A DNA stretch of 64,000 nucleotides from Rhodobacteraceae bacterium F11138 (GTDB lineage Bacteria > Pseudomonadota > Alphaproteobacteria > Rhodobacterales > Rhodobacteraceae), in contig JAEKDP010000002.1 in the NCBI GenBank assembly GCA_016521575.1, forward strand, positions 410,098 to 474,097, in the 5' to 3' direction. Below, in pieces: positions 19,549-28,900 of this stretch. The notes under the pieces were generated by a model that was not told the origin of the DNA, did not search any database, and saw only the letters and a list, made by a program, of their open reading frames with translations. The position numbers and the translations under genes were made by a program. Numbering within the stretch: position 1 is the stretch's first letter; each line of letters starts with the position of its first letter.

Positions 19549-21778
19549 GACGGTTACATTCCCGTCACATACCGGCAGTATGGGCAACATCATGACACAT
19601 GCAGATTTCCTGGCTTCGCCATTCCCGCCCGCCGTTTCCCTTCCCGATCTGGATATTTCCGGGCCAGGGCGGTTCTACAATCGCGAACTCAGCTGGCTGG
19701 GGTTCAACTGGCGCGTGCTGGAAGAAGCGGAGAACCGTCGCGTCCCGTTGCTGGAGCGGCTGCGTTTCCTGTCGATTTCGGCCAAGAACCTGGACGAGTT
19801 CTATACCGTCCGCGTGGCCGGCCTGCGCGAGCTGGCCCATGCGGGCAACACCACCCCGGCCGCCGACGGCCTGACCCCGAGCGAACAGCTGGTTCTGATC
19901 GACGAAAACGCCCGCGCGCTGATGCTGGCCCAGCAGCGGGTTCTGACCGCGCTGGAAACCGAAATGCAGGACGCCGGGATCTCGGTGCTTGCCCGGAAGG
20001 ATCTGACCGAAAAGGATAGATCGTTCCTGGCCGATGTCTTTCTGAACCGGGTGTTTCCGGTTCTGTCCCCGCTGGCCATCGATCCGGCACACCCTTTCCC
20101 GTTCATCCCGAACACCGGATTTTCGCTGGCCCTGCAACTGGAGCGACAGCGGGACAAGCGCGGTCTGCAGGCCCTGTTGCCGATCCCGCACCAGATCGAC
20201 CGGTTCATCGCGCTGCCCTCGGACAACGGCCAGTCGCGTTTCCTGCCGCTGGAAGAGCTCTTGCTGGAATATATCGGTGATCTTTTCGTCGGCTACCGCC
20301 TGAAATCGCACTTTACCTTCCGCGTCTTGCGCGACAGCGATCTGGAAGTCGAGGAAGAAGCCGAAGACCTGGTGCGCGAATTCGAGGTCGCGCTGAAGCG
20401 GCGGCGGCGCGGCGAAGTCGTCCGCATGACCCATTCGGCAGGCGCGCCGCAGAAACTGATGTCAACGGTCATGCACGAACTGGGCGTCGGCGAAACCGAA
20501 GTGGTCGAGATCGACGGCATGATCGGCATGGCCAACCTGGACGAGCTGGTGCTGGACAGCCGCCCCGATCTGTTGTGGCCCTCGTTTACCCCCCGCGTTC
20601 CGGAACGGGTGACCGATCACGAAGGCGATATGTTCGCGGCCATCCGGCAAAAGGACATGCTGCTGCATCACCCCTATGAAACCTTTGACATGGTGGTTCG
20701 CTTCCTGACCCAGGCCGCGCGCGATCCCAACGTGGTGGCGATCAAGCAGACCCTGTATCGGACCTCCAAGAATTCTCCCATCGTCGAAGCCCTGTGCGAA
20801 GCGGCCGAAGACGGCAAATCGGTCACCGCGCTGGTCGAACTGAAAGCCCGGTTCGATGAGGCCGCCAACATCCATCAGTCCCGGCGGCTGGAACGTGCCG
20901 GTGCGCATGTGGTCTATGGTTTTCTCGACCTCAAGACCCACGCCAAGATCAGCACCGTGGTGCGGCGTGAAGGCGACAACCTGGTGACATACACGCACTA
21001 CGGCACCGGCAACTATCATCCGATCACCGCACGCATCTATACCGATATGTCGCTGTTCACCTGCGACACTTCGCTGGGACGCGACGCGACCAAGGTCTTC
21101 AATTTCCTGTCCGGCTATGCGCCGCCAGACGCGCTGGAAAACCTGGCGATTTCACCATTGACCCTGAAACCGCGTCTGCTGGAAATGATCGAGGCCGAGA
21201 TCGCCCATGCCAAGGCCGGAAAACCGGCCGAAATCTGGGCCAAGATGAACGCGCTGATCGACAGCGAAGTGATCGACGCGCTCTATCGCGCCAGCCAGGG
21301 CGGCGTGAAGATCAGCCTGATCATCCGCGGCATCTGCGGCGTGCGTCCGGGCATCAAAGGGTTGAGCGAGAACATTCGCGTCAAGTCCATCGTCGGGCGC
21401 TTTCTTGAGCATTCACGCATCGTGTGTTTCGGCAATGGGGCCGGGCTGCCCAGCAAGAAAGCGCGGGTCTATATCTCGTCCGCCGATTGGATGGGGCGCA
21501 ACCTGAACCGGCGGGTCGAGACCCTGGTTGAAATAAACAACCCCACGGTAAAGGCCCAGATCGTCAGCCAGGTCATGGCCGCCAATCTGGCCGATGTGGC
21601 GCAAAGCTGGGTCATGGGGCCCGACGGTGCCTTTACGCGCGCGCCCCTGCCCGAAGGCGAATTTTCCTTCAATTGTCATCGCTTCTTCATGGAAAATCCG
21701 TCGCTGTCCGGTCGTGGATCCGCCGGGGCCTCCGATGTGCCCAAATTGACACATACCGACGAATCCGCAGGCAATTGA
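19541..21778 (+). CDS. ppk: Polyphosphate kinase 1
   Basis: Ppk1 reversibly polymerises the gamma-phosphate of ATP into inorganic polyphosphate. The 745-aa product has the N domain with FYNRELSWLGFNWRVLEEA, the autophosphorylated His467 in LKTHAKIS, HYGTGNYHP, and the second essential His in GRFLEHSRIVCFG. Three in-frame ATGs compete: 19541, overlapping hdaA and with the best ribosome-binding site, 19580 and 19592. The conserved region starts after all three, so the true N-terminus is open. ppx follows, giving a synthesis-degradation pair. Confidence 0.95.
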   Translation: MDKTVTFPSHTGSMGNIMTHADFLASPFPPAVSLPDLDISGPGRFYNRELSWLGFNWRVLEEAENRRVPLLERLRFLSISAKNLDEFYTVRVAGLRELAHAGNTTPAADGLTPSEQLVLIDENARALMLAQQRVLTALETEMQDAGISVLARKDLTEKDRSFLADVFLNRVFPVLSPLAIDPAHPFPFIPNTGFSLALQLERQRDKRGLQALLPIPHQIDRFIALPSDNGQSRFLPLEELLLEYIGDLFVGYRLKSHFTFRVLRDSDLEVEEEAEDLVREFEVALKRRRRGEVVRMTHSAGAPQKLMSTVMHELGVGETEVVEIDGMIGMANLDELVLDSRPDLLWPSFTPRVPERVTDHEGDMFAAIRQKDMLLHHPYETFDMVVRFLTQAARDPNVVAIKQTLYRTSKNSPIVEALCEAAEDGKSVTALVELKARFDEAANIHQSRRLERAGAHVVYGFLDLKTHAKISTVVRREGDNLVTYTHYGTGNYHPITARIYTDMSLFTCDTSLGRDATKVFNFLSGYAPPDALENLAISPLTLKPRLLEMIEAEIAHAKAGKPAEIWAKMNALIDSEVIDALYRASQGGVKISLIIRGICGVRPGIKGLSENIRVKSIVGRFLEHSRIVCFGNGAGLPSKKARVYISSADWMGRNLNRRVETLVEINNPTVKAQIVSQVMAANLADVAQSWVMGPDGAFTRAPLPEGEFSFNCHRFFMENPSLSGRGSAGASDVPKLTHTDESAGN

Positions 21779-21814
21779 CCCTCGCCGACCCATCGCGCAT
21801 TTTGGGTCCGAACC

Positions 21815-23368
21815 ATGCGGGGAAAGATGAACTTGCAGACCGAGACCACCCACCCCGACTGGGACCCGTTCGGGCGCCCGCTGTTCGACAGCCCCAGCGC
21901 CCGCGCCCTGTCGCGTGTCGGGGTGGTGGATGTGGGCTCGAACTCGGTCCGGTTGGTGGTTTTTGACGGCGCGGCACGCAGTCCGGCCTATTTCTACAAT
22001 GAAAAGATCATGTGCGGTCTGGGCGCGGGTATATCCGACACCGGACGTCTGAACCCCAAAGGCCGCGCCCGTGCGCTGTCGGCGATTCGCAGGTTTCAGC
22101 ATCTTGCCAAAGGCATGGATCTTTCTCCGCTGACCGCCGTTGCCACGGCGGCGGTGCGCGATGCCGAGGATGGCCAGGAGTTCCGTGACCAAGTGTTGCG
22201 CGAAACCGGGCTGCGGATCTGGGTTATCGACGGCGAAGAAGAAGCGCGCCTGTCCGCGCAGGGCGTATTGCTGGGCTGGCCAGGCAGTTACGGGCTGGTG
22301 TGTGACATCGGCGGCTCGTCCATGGAGCTGGCGGAAATCAAGGACGGTCGTGTCGGCAAACGGGTCACTTCGGCGCTGGGGCCGCTGAAACTGGCGGGGA
22401 TCAAGGGCGGCAAACGCGGCCGCAAGGCGCATATCCAGTCCACGATCGAGGATCTGAGCAAACGCATGGGGCCACAGCGCGACCGCCTGTTCCTGGTCGG
22501 CGGCAGCTGGCGCGCTTTTGCCCGCATCGACATGTTGCGACGGAACTATCCCCTGCACGTTCTGCATGAGTATCGCATGACCGCGCGGCAGGTGCGTGAA
22601 ACCATCCGTTTCATCCAGCAAAACGACCATGAACAACTGCGCCAGGGTGCAGAGATTTCATCGACCCGCATGGCGTTGGTCCCGATGGCGTGCGAAGTGC
22701 TGGAACGGCTGGTGCGCACCTTCCGTCCCAAGGACATCGCCGTTTCCAGCTATGGCATCCGCGAGGGCATGCTTTATGAACAAATGCCGCAACGGTTGCG
22801 CGATCGGGATCCGCTGATCGAGGCCTGCCGTTTTGCCGAAGCCAAGGACGCGCGCTTTCCCGGCTTTGGCAAGACGCTGTACAACTTTGTGCTGCCGCTG
22901 TTCAAATCCGCGCCGATATCACAAAAACGCCTGATCCGCGCGGCCTGCCTGCTGCACGATGTCAGCTGGCGTGCACATCCCGACTATCGCGCCGAGATCT
23001 GTTTTGACAACGCGACCCGGGCCAACCTGGGCGGGTTGAAGCATTCGGAACGGGTTTTTCTCGGCATGGCCTTGTTGCACCGGTATCGCAACAAGCGCGA
23101 AGGCACCCGGTTCGAAGACATATTCGAACTGCTTGACGACAAGCACCAATTGCAGGCCGAGGTTCTGGGCAAGGCGATGCGTTTCGGTGCCATGCTGCAA
23201 ATGCAGGAAAACGCCATCAGCAGCAGCCTGCGCTGGTTTCCAAAGAAGAAACAGCTGCAATTCCGTCTGTCCGCCGATGCCCGCCCCCTGTTCGGCGAAG
23301 TGGCCGAAGCCCGGTTGCAATCGCTCGCCGGCGCTCTGGCGGCCGACCTCAGGATCACTGTGCGCTAA
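21815..23368 (+). CDS. ppx: Exopolyphosphatase / Ppx-GppA family phosphatase
   Basis: This 517-aa actin-fold phosphatase has VVDVGSNSVRLVVFDG (about residues 33-48) as phosphate-binding loop 1, AVATAAVRDAEDG, and DIGGSSMELAEI as the second loop. The C-terminal third contains an HD-like helical domain (LIRAACLLHDVSW). It hydrolyses terminal phosphates of polyphosphate, and pppGpp is an alternative substrate in this family. It follows ppk by 36 bp. A second ATG at 21827 is preceded by ggggaaag and could be the real start. Confidence 0.9.
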   Translation: MRGKMNLQTETTHPDWDPFGRPLFDSPSARALSRVGVVDVGSNSVRLVVFDGAARSPAYFYNEKIMCGLGAGISDTGRLNPKGRARALSAIRRFQHLAKGMDLSPLTAVATAAVRDAEDGQEFRDQVLRETGLRIWVIDGEEEARLSAQGVLLGWPGSYGLVCDIGGSSMELAEIKDGRVGKRVTSALGPLKLAGIKGGKRGRKAHIQSTIEDLSKRMGPQRDRLFLVGGSWRAFARIDMLRRNYPLHVLHEYRMTARQVRETIRFIQQNDHEQLRQGAEISSTRMALVPMACEVLERLVRTFRPKDIAVSSYGIREGMLYEQMPQRLRDRDPLIEACRFAEAKDARFPGFGKTLYNFVLPLFKSAPISQKRLIRAACLLHDVSWRAHPDYRAEICFDNATRANLGGLKHSERVFLGMALLHRYRNKREGTRFEDIFELLDDKHQLQAEVLGKAMRFGAMLQMQENAISSSLRWFPKKKQLQFRLSADARPLFGEVAEARLQSLAGALAADLRITVR

Positions 23369-23397
23369 AACGTCTTACTCTGTAGACGCCGTTTTTG
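23366..23397 (+). terminator. Probable terminator after ppx
   Basis: An imperfect stem (AAAACGTCT against AGACGccGTTTT) followed by a T-run (23392-23396) starts at the ppx stop codon. A converging gene begins 10 bp beyond, so it may serve both strands. Confidence 0.5.
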
Positions 23398-23405
23398 ATA
23401 GATCG

Positions 23406-23810
23406 TCAAAGATCGATTTGCCCTGCGGGCCGGTCGCTGCCAGGCGACGTCTCAGGCGGGGTTTCCGCTTCAGCGTCAGGATCGGGATCCTGTACGGTTT
23501 TCTTGCGCATGATGATATCGCCATTGGGCAGAATCTCGGGCGGATGATAGGCGGTCCAGTCCTTGACCGTGTCCAGCATATCGCCAAACGCCGGCCCCAT
23601 TTCCTGAAGAAAACTGGACAGAGCCGGACCGTATTCTTGCGCAAGCTCGCGCATGTTTTCCAAGGCTGGCGACATTTCCTCGCGCAAGCCGTCCATGAAC
23701 ATTTCCATGCCCCGTTCCATCAGACCCGGCAGGTCTTCGGTTTGTTGCGCAGCCAGCGGACCGGCGGCGACCCCCAGGATCAGGGCGATTTGGCAAGCAA
23801 GCGTTTTCAT
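23406..23810 (-). CDS. Hypothetical periplasmic protein
   Basis: The 134-aa product begins with a cleavable signal peptide (Lys2, then the hydrophobic CQIALILGVAAG, with a likely cut after GPLAA). An amphipathic helical region rich in Met, Glu and Leu follows (about 25-85), then YHPPEILPNGDIIMRKK and a Pro/Asp-rich tail. I recall similar small exported proteins in Rhodobacterales genomes, sometimes misnamed as AAA ATPases; no Walker motif is present. Function is unknown. Confidence 0.65.
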   Translation of the reverse strand: MKTLACQIALILGVAAGPLAAQQTEDLPGLMERGMEMFMDGLREEMSPALENMRELAQEYGPALSSFLQEMGPAFGDMLDTVKDWTAYHPPEILPNGDIIMRKKTVQDPDPDAEAETPPETSPGSDRPAGQIDL

Positions 23811-23847
23811 GCTTTCAGTATAGGAGACTGCCCAAGGTTCTCCAAGC

Positions 23848-24861
23848 TCAGATATCTATATCAAGCGATACTGGAAAGTGGTCCGATGCATCCAGAAGCG
23901 CCTGACGCAGCTCTGGCATTTCCCAACATTGCACATCGTCAAACGGATGCCATATCCTCCAGTCCGGGTGGTGATGCACGAGGTCGGGCGAAATCATGAT
24001 GTAGTCCAGCAAGGCCTGCAGATACCGGCCTTCTTCGGGCATCTGGAACCGCGCGGTACTGGGTGTTGCGCTGACCCGGCGCTGCAGGGCGAGGCGCGCG
24101 TGCGGATCGTACATGTCGCCGCCCAACAGGATCTCGACCGACGAGCGGCCGAACAAGTGTTCGTATTCATCCAGCCCCGGACCATCATTCAGATCCCCCA
24201 TCAAAATCAGCGGTGTTTCCTGGCCCAGATGCAAATCCAGGCGGGCACGCAACCAAATGGCTTGCGCCAGCTGCTTACGCCGGTTGGCAATAGCCAACCG
24301 CATTGCTGCATCGCGATTCCTGGCACCGTGCGGGGCCTTGGATTTCAGATGCGCCCCGATCAGGCGCAACCGCGTTCCCAGAGCCGTTGTCACCGCCAGT
24401 TCCAGCGGAGGTTTGGAAAATCGCACCAGATCCTCGGTAGCGTCCACATCCAGATCGATACGAAAGGTGCCGTCAAATCGTGGCGCGTCCGGACTGCCTT
24501 TCTTGCCCACTTCCCGCCCGATCGGATCATGGGTCGCCTGCAACACATCCGGATCGTAAAGCAAAGCGATTTCCTGCTGGGTCTCATTTGCAAATCCGAC
24601 CACCGCGTCCCTGATCCGCAAATCAAAAGCCGCGGCAAAGTTCCGCAATGCCCGCACCGTGCTTTGCTGTCGTCCGGTGTTGGGAGCCTCGATGACCATC
24701 ATCGCATCCGCATCGAGGGCCGTGAATACTTTGCCCAAGCCTTCGATTTGCGTTGCTCGCGTCACGCCGCGCCGCCCCGACAATCCATCATCCAGCATCA
24801 ACGCATCATGGTCATCGAAAAGATTGGCAAACCACTCCACGTTGTATGTCGCCAGACGCAT
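23848..24861 (-). CDS. Endonuclease/exonuclease/phosphatase (EEP) family protein
   Basis: The 337-aa protein has the EEP (DNase I-like) fold motifs: ATYNVEWF at the N-terminus, VIEAPN with the metal-binding Glu, LIGAHLKSK, LMGDLNDGPG, DYIMISPDL, and the terminal catalytic DASDHFPV. Members cleave phosphodiesters in nucleic acids, lipids or nucleotides, and the substrate is unknown. There is no signal peptide. The start overlaps the stop of the TerB-DnaJ gene by 1 nt (TGATG), so the two are translated from one message. Confidence 0.85.
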   Translation of the reverse strand: MRLATYNVEWFANLFDDHDALMLDDGLSGRRGVTRATQIEGLGKVFTALDADAMMVIEAPNTGRQQSTVRALRNFAAAFDLRIRDAVVGFANETQQEIALLYDPDVLQATHDPIGREVGKKGSPDAPRFDGTFRIDLDVDATEDLVRFSKPPLELAVTTALGTRLRLIGAHLKSKAPHGARNRDAAMRLAIANRRKQLAQAIWLRARLDLHLGQETPLILMGDLNDGPGLDEYEHLFGRSSVEILLGGDMYDPHARLALQRRVSATPSTARFQMPEEGRYLQALLDYIMISPDLVHHHPDWRIWHPFDDVQCWEMPELRQALLDASDHFPVSLDIDI

Positions 24862-25541
24862 CAGGCGGCCCTGTCGTTGATCTCTTCCCAGGCCCGGTTG
24901 ATGTCGACCATGCGCTTTTCCGCCAGCTTGATCGCTTCGGCGGGCACGCCCCGTGCCATCATGCTGTCCGGATGGGTTTCACGCACCAAAGCCCTCCAAG
25001 CCCGGCGCACCTCGGTCAAGGGCGTGTCCGGTGGAACCCCCAGAACCGTATAGGGATCCGGACTCGCATCCGGCACGAAGCGCGCTTTCAAAGCGCGGAA
25101 CTGGGCATCCGAAACTTGAAAGATGTCGGCGACGTCTTCAAGAAATCGATCTTCATTCGGGTGGTAAAACCCGTCAGCCATGGCGATGTGAAACAACCCT
25201 TCCAGAAGATCAAACAACGTTTCCGGGTCATTCGTGAACATTCGCTGGATCCGCCGGGCATAATCCTGATACCCGGCGACATCCGTGCGGGCCAGATTGA
25301 AAACGCGGGCTGCGCCGGCCTCATCCGATTGAGCGATCTGAAACACTTCACGAAACGCGGCGACCTCGGCGCGGGTCACCAGCCCGTCGGCCTTGGCCAT
25401 CTTTGCCCCCAACGCGATCACTGCGATGGCAAAAGCGACACTGCGCTCCGGCACGGTGCGCAGCCGGTCGAAAACCGTTGCCAGGCTTTCCCCCTGCGCA
25501 AGCGCGGCCAGCGCTTCGGATATGCGAGTCCAAATAGACAT
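24861..25541 (-). CDS. TerB-DnaJ co-chaperone, DjlA-like
   Basis: The 226-aa protein has a helical TerB-like domain at about residues 35-145 (AIAVIALGAKMAKADG and FHIAMADGFYHPNED, the two acidic metal-binding-type repeats). A C-terminal J domain spans 162-226, with HPD at 190-192 in ETHPDS. DjlA-type proteins stimulate DnaK. Unlike classical DjlA there is no N-terminal membrane anchor, so a cytosolic partner of DnaK is likely. It is coupled to the EEP gene. Confidence 0.86.
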   Translation of the reverse strand: MSIWTRISEALAALAQGESLATVFDRLRTVPERSVAFAIAVIALGAKMAKADGLVTRAEVAAFREVFQIAQSDEAGAARVFNLARTDVAGYQDYARRIQRMFTNDPETLFDLLEGLFHIAMADGFYHPNEDRFLEDVADIFQVSDAQFRALKARFVPDASPDPYTVLGVPPDTPLTEVRRAWRALVRETHPDSMMARGVPAEAIKLAEKRMVDINRAWEEINDRAA

Positions 25542-25691
25542 TGCATCAGCCTAACCCGCCAACACTCCAAAGTCAGGTGCGCCATCTGGTCTCAAGCATA
25601 GAATTTTCTGTGTCCCATGCCCGCAAGATTGTTGACCGGTCTGACATCGGACCTGACACATTCTTCCGTTCTGAACAGACCCGTTCGCCAC
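25542..25691. other. Intergenic gap between TerB-DnaJ gene and the end of the GTA cluster
   Basis: About 390 bp separate the TerB-DnaJ gene from gp15. The upper part (25692-25934) holds one candidate small gene. In the lower part I see short open frames on both strands without convincing ribosome-binding sites, and no tRNA, attachment site or strong terminator. Confidence 0.4.
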
Positions 25692-25934
25692 CTAGCTGTG
25701 AGCGTTGAACAGCTTGTCCATTCGGGCCCTATGAAGTTGGCCAGACTGACTAGGCTCCGACGGACTTGGGAGAGAGCAATTGAGCAGGCGCAGAATGTCC
25801 AGTTTGACACTACCGGGTAGAGAGCCGTCTATCCGATCAATCACATCAAGCGCCTCTTGTATTGGCAACCCTGTGTGTGTCTGCTCGGCCAAGATTGCTG
25901 CAAAATGATTGCGGCTGAAGAACGGACAACTCAC
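25692..25934 (-). CDS. Possible small gene coupled to GTA gp15
   Basis: An 80-codon frame begins with GTG overlapping the gp15 stop by 4 nt (GTGA). That is the same coupling seen between most genes of the cluster. The product (MSCPFFSRNHF at the N-terminus, then LPIQEALDVIDRIDG) is mostly helical, with no recognised domain. Its codon use is less GC-biased than its neighbours (CTA, AGT, AGG appear), so it could be a decayed or recently acquired gene or a chance frame. Confidence 0.35.
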   Translation of the reverse strand: MSCPFFSRNHFAAILAEQTHTGLPIQEALDVIDRIDGSLPGSVKLDILRLLNCSLPSPSEPSQSGQLHRARMDKLFNAHS

Positions 25935-28900
25935 GACACCGGGTGAACTGTTTCAGTCACGTCGATTACTGAAAATGCACCTACGCCGTATCGCGCGGAT
26001 ATTTGCGCCACCTCGATGCGGGCAGGACCCGACAGCCCGTCCCCGGTTTGCATGGCAGAACTGTAGATCCACTGAGGAGAATAGACGGTTTCCTCGCGCA
26101 AAATCGTCAAACCCTGCCGAATGCGAACCAGGTACGCTTCGGCGTCTTCGCCCATTGGCACTTCCGCAAGATCCCAGCTATCACCTTCAATTCGCGTGCG
26201 CCGGATCCAATTTATCGTGAGAGAGCCGTCAGACATCTCGGTCGCCGTCAGGTGACAAGGGGCATAGGGACGCAGCCCGTTGCCGTCGAAAGCCTCGGTC
26301 ATATGTGTGTAAGACGGGTCATCGTACCCGCGCGATGCCGGGCCAATGCGATAGTGACGCGCTATTCGCCGCTGTGCCGACGAGAACTCGAATTGTCGAA
26401 CCGCCCGGTTCAACAGGACAACATACGACCCGGCTGGCCAGATATCAGGCATCAGGCTTTCGCTTCCCAACTGGCCTCGCAGCCGCAATGACAGAGCATA
26501 TGTGTCTTTTTCCAGAAGTTCAGCAGACTGGAACTGAAACAGCTCCCAGTTGCCGCTCGTACCATCGCCAATTGCCGCCAAGTTGGCACCATTCAGGATC
26601 GCCATCGCATCGCGGGATTCCAGCGTACCAGACAAGAGCTTTACCCTCAACGCGTCGCCCTTGTCCCAGACACCGGGCGCCGCAGCAACAAGCGGCGTTT
26701 CGGTCAACCCGATCACGCTGCGTTCAGTGGTTACTTGATTCAATGAATAATTGTCGTCGGATTCAGACGAATACATCGCAACCGAGCCGGGCCATGGCGA
26801 AGCCGAAACCGCCAGATGAGGTGCGTGAGGGACCTCGTCCCCGCTCATCAGCGGAAGATCCAAAAACAGCGGGAAGACGGGCAAAGGCGGAACAAAGGGC
26901 CTGACCCGAGGATCATCGTCAGCAACTTCTGACGGCGTATAGACCGATGGCTCGATCCGCACGGCCTCTACGAGTTGCAGATCGGATTGTTCAATTCTAT
27001 CAATTCTGTATACGGTTCCATCTTCCACACTGGCAGACGGCAGCCTTACGATATCCCCAGCCCCCAGGTTCATCTGAGAAGGGGGCAGCGCAAAGCTGAT
27101 CTTGTCCCGCGACACACGAGATTCCGATAGCCAACGTTCCGCAACCTGCCGCCCTTCACCACGGCTCATCGCCAGCGGCAGGTCATTTTCGGAAACCGAA
27201 TGCGTCGCCGTATCGGGCAACACCGCTTCTTCAGCCACGATGTCGTGATCTGCGCCGGCCTGGACAAAACGGACGCGCACTCTGCCTGTCATTTCTGCCT
27301 CGGCCTCTCGTGTCCGATCGATCAGTCCCTCCAGGTCACTGCATTCGGCCAGAGCATCCGGATCCAGAGGATGCGCATTTCTACCATCCCGCGTTACGAA
27401 CCGCAGCAAGCCATCTCTTTCGATCGCATCAAAACCATAGCGCAACATAAGCGGCTGAAGCGCAGTACGGGCATTCGCCACCTCGGACAGCGAAAAGCCA
27501 TGCACGACCCCGTAGAGCTGGCTGCAATCCACGTTCTCGACCCCGGAATTTCTGCAAATCTCTTCCACGACAGAAGCAAGACTCCGCGCGCCAGCCCGGC
27601 CGTTGATCCAATGGCCACGGGAAAAATTTGCGCCATCGCTCCACTGCTCTCGATTATTCGGAAAAACAGGAAATGGACGCGTATCCCAAGCCCAGACATA
27701 GGCATTTCCCATGTCGATCATGGGTTTGTCATAGATATTCGAAACCGGGTTTCTGGCAGGATCTTCCCAATAGCCCAAAACCGTTTTCAAGTATTGGCGC
27801 TGGATGAAATCATCGCGCAACCCATTGGACGCATACGGCAGACTGGACTCCGACGATTTCGGATCGAGGAACTTGTTGGGCTGGTTGGTTCCTTTGTCCA
27901 CAGCAGCACAGCCGAGTTCGGTGAACCAGATAGGCTTGGATTGCGGTATCCACGCAGTTGCCGCAGCCTGACGTTCTCCACCGATCCGTTCGTGATGGGC
28001 TTGCGACCACCAGTTTCGCAGGTCCTTATACCGCCATATCCAAGGTTCACCATGTTCGGCGTCTTCAATCGGTGTGCGAATCTGCGATGCTTGGGCCTCG
28101 GGCGAGTGATAGTACCAGTCGTAGCCCTCACCGCCTTCGATATTGGAGGCCAAGTAGTCAGGGTCATAGACACTGCCCCATTCGGCGTCCGCATGTGTTT
28201 CGCCGTCGCGCCAATCCGAAAGCGGCATATAGTTGTCGACACCTACAAAATCGATGTTCTCATCCGCCCAAAGGGGGTCCAGGTGGAAATACCGGTCTCC
28301 GCTGCCATCCTGTGGCTGATATCCGAAATATTCAGACCAATCAGCGGCATATCCGATCTTTGTATCGGGACCAAGCACTTGGCGCACTTGCCCGGCAAGA
28401 TCTTTCAGCGCGGCTACTGCCGGGAACCCTTGCAGGCCCCGGATCTGGGTCAGCCCGCGCATTTCCGAACCGATACAAAACGACGCAACACCGCCCGCAG
28501 CTTTGCAAAGAGCCGCATAGTGCAGAATAAATCGTCTGAACCCCCATTCCTCCGGCCCCGTATAACGAACTGATCCGTTCAAAATACGGAAATCAGCGGC
28601 CGTGGCCTGACCGAAGAAACTGGTGACCTGCGCTTCTGCGACTTCTGTTCGGTCCGGTGATTCCGCCTGTCCTGGCGCGCTTGAAAGCGTGATTCTTCCA
28701 CGCCACGGCAATGCAGGTTGATCGGATGCACCGGTCCAGGGATCAGTCTGCCCGTTTCCAGCAATCTGATCCATCAGAATGAACGGATAAAACATGACTC
28801 GCTGACCCGATGCGTTCATGTGCCGGATCGCCTGAACCACCGACTGATCCGCCGGCGTGCCTCCGTAGATCGGCCGCCCCTCTTCGCGAACAATCTCTTG

